Part shown: positions 14,741 through 17,891 of the stretch, piece by piece | How the letters are laid out: the number at the start of each line of letters is the position of its first letter | Position numbering within the stretch: the first letter of the stretch is position 1 | DNA from: G963674505 sp964575975 | Lineage (GTDB): Bacteria; Desulfobacterota; Desulfobacteria; Desulfobacterales; SKZT01 | Length of the DNA stretch: 17,891 nucleotides | Assembly: GCA_964575975.1 (NCBI GenBank) | Contig: CAZNTU010000107.1 | Coordinates: 1-17,891, forward strand | Direction of reading: 5' to 3' | The notes under the pieces: model-generated | Told to the model about the DNA's origin: nothing | Seen by the model: only the letters and a program-made list of their open reading frames with translations | Databases searched by the model: none | Position numbers and translations under genes: made by a program

Positions 14741-15895
14741 CGACCAGCAGGCGTCGATCGCCGCCGCCAACAGCAGCGTCCTCTCCGGAAGGCTTTTCTT
14801 GACCATGTATTCGTTCTCGCTGTGGTCCTCCGCCCCGACGGGACCCAAACCGTCTAACACCGGCGTGTTTTCGTCCGCGACGAGGTTGGCGTCCGATACG
14901 CCGAACCGGAATTCTTCCTTGACTTGAATGTTCAAATCCGACGCGACGCCTTTCACGATTTCGAACAGGCGCCGATTTCCCGGATTTTCGGGCATGGGCG
15001 GACGACCGCTTACATATTCCCAGTGGGCATGGGTGCCGGGGGCATGGGAAGTTTTCGCGATTTTCTCCAGTTTTTCGACAAGTTCGAGCCGGTCTTCGGG
15101 ACGCTCGTATCGGACGTCGATCCTGGCGAAAGCCCTGTCGGGTACCGTGTTGGGGCCGATGCCTCCCTCCATTTTTCCGACGTTGGCGGATATTTTCCTG
15201 TCCTGGTCGTTCAACGCCTCCACCGCGACGATCTTTTTCGCCATCGCGAGGATGGCACTGGCTTTGTCCTTTACTGCCGTGGCCGCGTGCCCGGCCTTGC
15301 CGAACGTTTCCAGCGCGATGGACATGCTGCCTTTCCTTCCGGTGACGATTTCGCCCCCCAATCCCCCGCATTCCAGCACGAAGGCGAAGAGACTCTTGCG
15401 GGCCTCGCTTCTGATGATCGATCCCGACGTTCTGGAGCCGATTTCCTCGTCGGAGTTGAAAATGAAGGTTATTGGCAGGTCGCGCAACAAACCGACGGCT
15501 TCAAGCGCCTTTAGCGCGTAGATTCCAGCGACCAGTCCGCCCTTCATGTCGATCACGCCGGGGCCTCTGCAAAGGCCGTCGCTTTCCCTGTACCACGTGA
15601 AAGTCGTATCCTCCGGAAAAACCGTGTCGGTATGCCCCGATAGCAGAATCTGCTTCGGATGCTTCGAGACTGCGGGCGAACGGACCACCAGATGGTTTCC
15701 CAGATTCTCCTGGAAAATGGTCTCGCAATTCAAAATCGAGGTTTCGAATTCGGCAGCGATTATTTCGACCATGCGGTCGTTTCCGGCTTTGTTGAAACTG
15801 TGGCTCTGTGTCGTTACAAGACGTTCCAGAGAACCGAACATTTCTTTCTCGGCGGAAACCAGGTACCGTAGTATTTCGTTCGTCTTTTTTTCCAT
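14732..15895 (-). CDS. M20-family metallopeptidase / amidohydrolase
   Basis: Product of 387 residues resembling carboxypeptidase G2 and acetylornithine-deacetylase-type enzymes, which cleave C-terminal amino acids or N-acyl groups using a two-zinc site. Visible ligands are His88 and Asp90 (SGHTDTVFP), bridging Asp116 (GPGVIDMKGG), the catalytic and metal Glu150-Glu151 (FNSDEEIGS), Glu175 (VLECG) and the late His in GAEDHSENEYM. The dimerisation lid lies in the middle (KAGHAATAVKDKASAI). No signal peptide, so it is cytosolic. The gene starts 3 nt after the aminomutase stop without a clear ribosome site and is probably coupled to it, suggesting the enzyme handles an acylated or peptidyl form of the aminomutase substrate or product. 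Exact specificity cannot be read. Confidence 0.9.
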   Translation of the reverse strand: MEKKTNEILRYLVSAEKEMFGSLERLVTTQSHSFNKAGNDRMVEIIAAEFETSILNCETIFQENLGNHLVVRSPAVSKHPKQILLSGHTDTVFPEDTTFTWYRESDGLCRGPGVIDMKGGLVAGIYALKALEAVGLLRDLPITFIFNSDEEIGSRTSGSIIRSEARKSLFAFVLECGGLGGEIVTGRKGSMSIALETFGKAGHAATAVKDKASAILAMAKKIVAVEALNDQDRKISANVGKMEGGIGPNTVPDRAFARIDVRYERPEDRLELVEKLEKIAKTSHAPGTHAHWEYVSGRPPMPENPGNRRLFEIVKGVASDLNIQVKEEFRFGVSDANLVADENTPVLDGLGPVGAEDHSENEYMVKKSLPERTLLLAAAIDACWSLF

Positions 15896-15898
15896 TGT

Positions 15899-17479
15899 TC
15901 AATAGTCGTATTTGGCGAAGGCGAATTCTTTCCATGCGTACTCGTCCAAGTCGGGGTCGGGATAGCCAACCTCCTGCCCGTTCCATGGTTTCCTTAGAAT
16001 CACATGGTTGCCCTCGCGTCTCGCGACGTTGCTTCTGTGAAGAGGAATTTTTCCGCCGGCGGTCGCGATGTATCTCGGGATCGCGTCGCCGGAGATATTG
16101 CCGTACATGCTTTCGACGATGTCCCTGCCTCGCTCTATCGGGACTCTCAAGTGCGCGAACTGCGGGTTGCGATAGCTGCAATTGAAAACGTAGTAGGGCC
16201 GCACGTAGCTTTCCTGGATGGTCTCGCAAAGCTTCCACATCTTCACGTACGAATCGTTTATTCCTCTAAGCAGTACGGCTTGGTTCAGAACGGCGCTGAC
16301 GCAGCCGGATATCTTTTTGAAGGCCTCCTTGGAGACCGGCGTGATTTCCTGGGCGGTGTTGATCTGGGTCACCACGCGCACGGGCTTTTTCTCGTTGCTG
16401 GCCTCCAGGATGTCCAGCAGTTCGTTTTCCACCCGCTGGGGAGCGGTCACCGGGATTCGCGTGCCCAATCGTTTCATTTTCACGTGATCGATCTCGTCGA
16501 GGGCTGCCAGGATTTTTGCGATCATTTTGTTCGGAAGAGCGAACGAATCGCCTCCGGTGATCAGAACGTCCCGGATCAGCGGGTTGTTCCGGATATAGTC
16601 CAAGGCTTCCTCGTAGGCCTGGTCCGAATAGACGCGGTCCTTCTTGCCGATGTGGGCGATACGAAGGCAGTGGGTGCAGTACATGGCGCACATGTTTGTC
16701 GCCTTGATGGTTACGACGCGCGGGTAGAACTGATCGACGAGCCTGGCGGGGGAGTGGTCCGCCGCTACCGGGGGAATTTCCACGCCCACGTTGTCCACCA
16801 TCTCGCCGGTGGGGACCGATTGGATCAGGACCGGGTCGTTCACCTTTCCGGGGCGAATCAGGCTCGCGTAGTAGGGGGTGAGCCGCATGCGGTACTTCTT
16901 CGTCACGCGGCGGATGTCGTCCAGAACATTGGATGGCAGGTCGATTATCTCGCCCAGGCTTTCGACGGTATCGACGCAGTTTTTTAGCTGGCCGCTATAG
17001 CTGTTCCATTCCTGGTCGCCTATGCCGAACGCCTTTTTGATCCGGTCCATGTTTTCGCGGATGGCGTCCCACAGCTCTATTCCGCTGGGCGCCTCCACCG
17101 GGTGCCTTCTCATGTATTCGGCCACGCGTTCGTCGGCTTCGTCCACGATGGGCAACGCCCTGGCGAGCCGTCCGCCTACGGTCACGCCGTGTTCGTCCAC
17201 GCTCGCGTGGGAAAGGGCCAGATCGACGAGGGTCTTGCGGAGCAATCCCGCCGCTTCCGGCGTCTTTCCGAATTCGTCCCTGATTTCCACGAGACGGGAA
17301 AAAAGCCGGATAATCGGGCCGGTCCGGCTTTTATCTCCGCACTTTTCGAAAAGACCGGCGATTTCCCCCTGGACGTTCTCCGAAAGGGGAGCGCCGTTTT
17401 TCTCCGGGACGTATAATTTGTCCAAAACTTCGTTTGTAAACTCGTCCAATTCGGACGTTTTCGTTTTCAATTCGTTCAT
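15899..17479 (-). CDS. Lysine 2,3-aminomutase-family radical SAM enzyme, substrate uncertain
   Basis: Product of 526 residues. Residues ~155-510 align with the lysine 2,3-aminomutase core: TPYYASLI, DPVLIQSVPT, the cluster Cys264, Cys268, Cys271 (CAMYCTHCLR), ITGGD (307-311), and the PLP lysine Lys477 in ATAGGKIPL. Arg273 matches the residue that binds the substrate carboxylate. The two aspartates that hold the epsilon-amino group of lysine are replaced by Ser435 (NCSYRN) and Ala472, so lysine is unlikely; glutamate 2,3-aminomutases also change these sites, though to other residues. The N-terminal ~155 residues are an extra, mostly helical region, and the C-terminal tail of clostridial enzymes is missing. 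ATG 17479 has GGAGA 8 nt upstream and overlaps the previous stop as ATGA. The frame continues upstream to 17767, but that part is Arg-rich shadow of the neighbouring gene. Confidence 0.85.
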   Translation of the reverse strand: MNELKTKTSELDEFTNEVLDKLYVPEKNGAPLSENVQGEIAGLFEKCGDKSRTGPIIRLFSRLVEIRDEFGKTPEAAGLLRKTLVDLALSHASVDEHGVTVGGRLARALPIVDEADERVAEYMRRHPVEAPSGIELWDAIRENMDRIKKAFGIGDQEWNSYSGQLKNCVDTVESLGEIIDLPSNVLDDIRRVTKKYRMRLTPYYASLIRPGKVNDPVLIQSVPTGEMVDNVGVEIPPVAADHSPARLVDQFYPRVVTIKATNMCAMYCTHCLRIAHIGKKDRVYSDQAYEEALDYIRNNPLIRDVLITGGDSFALPNKMIAKILAALDEIDHVKMKRLGTRIPVTAPQRVENELLDILEASNEKKPVRVVTQINTAQEITPVSKEAFKKISGCVSAVLNQAVLLRGINDSYVKMWKLCETIQESYVRPYYVFNCSYRNPQFAHLRVPIERGRDIVESMYGNISGDAIPRYIATAGGKIPLHRSNVARREGNHVILRKPWNGQEVGYPDPDLDEYAWKEFAFAKYDY

Positions 17480-17891
17480 TTTTCGATCTCCGGGTCTTGA
17501 TATTCGCAAAAAGAGGACTCCAGCCTTTTTCGTCCTTCGGCGATTCCCTCGTCGACGGCGCCGGAATCGGCTCCCAAGGCCACGATTCTTCCGATAAAGG
17601 CCCCTTCGGCGACAACGAAGTCGCTTCCGGTATGTTCCAGCACGATGTGATCCTTGCTGAATCGGCCCTCGGCAATCCGCTTGAATGCCTCCCTCTCCTT
17701 GAGAGCCTGGGGAATATGTTCTTTTGTCCGGACCATTCTTCCCATCTTGTAATTGTAGGTCCCCCAATGGATGTTTTTGGGGTTTCCAAAAGGTTCGCGG
17801 GCGTTTTCGGGAAATCTGCCTTGGGTAACCGCCCAGTACTCCAGTTCGGGGAGGATGGGGGCACCAGGGGGAAGGGTGTTTTCGAGGGTGC
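17476..17891 (-). CDS. Unrecognised protein, C-terminal part (5' end outside window)
   Basis: The frame is open to the right edge, giving about 137 C-terminal residues. Visible phrases include LPPGAPILPELEYWAVTQ near the edge, IHWGTYNYKMGRM, and a last portion with DHIVLEHTGSDFVVAEGAFI and GRKRLESSFCEYQDPEIEK. It is soluble in appearance and of normal composition, with no motif I can name. Its TGA overlaps the aminomutase ATG as ATGA, so the two are translationally coupled and probably functionally linked. Internal ATGs at 17745 and 17736 exist, but the sequence upstream of them is clearly coding in style, so the gene begins outside the window. Confidence 0.65.
   Translation of the reverse strand, partial: TLENTLPPGAPILPELEYWAVTQGRFPENAREPFGNPKNIHWGTYNYKMGRMVRTKEHIPQALKEREAFKRIAEGRFSKDHIVLEHTGSDFVVAEGAFIGRIVALGADSGAVDEGIAEGRKRLESSFCEYQDPEIEK

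Noticed and set aside
15899..17479. Naming the aminomutase kamA/ablA
   Set aside because: Lysine-specific pocket aspartates are replaced and no acetyltransferase ablB is adjacent, so the substrate is not supported.
17480..17767. 96-residue upstream extension of the aminomutase reading frame
   Set aside because: It is Arg-rich, lacks family resemblance and lies over the better-composed coding frame of the upstream gene; ATG 17479 has a good ribosome site and an ATGA overlap.

Overview
The window reads as chromosomal DNA of a Gram-negative-type bacterium. It is moderately GC-rich and gene-dense, with good Shine-Dalgarno sites, Sec, Tat and lipoprotein signals, and a long hybrid sensor kinase. 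The mixture of genes (short QueG, AmmeMemoRadiSam genes, a substrate-binding protein paired with a hybrid kinase, a radical-SAM aminomutase) suggests an uncultivated Desulfobacterota- or Nitrospinota-like lineage. That placement is inference from style only. No rRNA, tRNA, CRISPR array, transposase or phage gene was seen.

Layout. Positions 1-1609 (+) hold the end of tgt and queG, overlapping by 8 bp: two steps of queuosine tRNA modification. On the minus strand at 1637-2779 lie a RidA-family deaminase and a SAM methyltransferase. A 316-bp divergent spacer follows. Then on the plus strand come a secreted FecR-domain protein (3096-3953), a perfect hairpin, and a transglutaminase-like putative lipoprotein (4055-4789).

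Positions 4942-10819 (+) form a probable four-gene operon behind a good promoter candidate. Its genes are a Tat-signal AmmeMemoRadiSam radical SAM enzyme, a Sec-signal Memo/AMMECR1 fusion, a polytopic membrane protein with a central spermidine-synthase-like domain, and a small GNAT-like protein. This is the most interesting part. The AmmeMemoRadiSam proteins, usually thought of as cytosolic, both carry export signals here. The radical SAM enzyme has an extra segment with a CXXCH motif. The membrane partner has lost the aspartates of true aminopropyltransferases. I infer an envelope-directed version of this poorly understood system.

Positions 10952-14740 (+), behind a near-consensus promoter, encode a substrate-binding lipoprotein and a hybrid histidine kinase (double-Cache-like sensor, HAMP, PAS, HisKA, HATPase, REC), probably a ligand-sensing pair. 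On the minus strand from the right edge to 14732 is a tightly coupled set: the end of an unrecognised gene, a lysine-2,3-aminomutase-family enzyme with an altered substrate pocket and long N-terminal extension, and an M20 metallopeptidase or deacylase. They probably form one amino-acid-derivative pathway whose substrate cannot be read from the sequence. The kinase and M20 genes converge and overlap by 9 bp.
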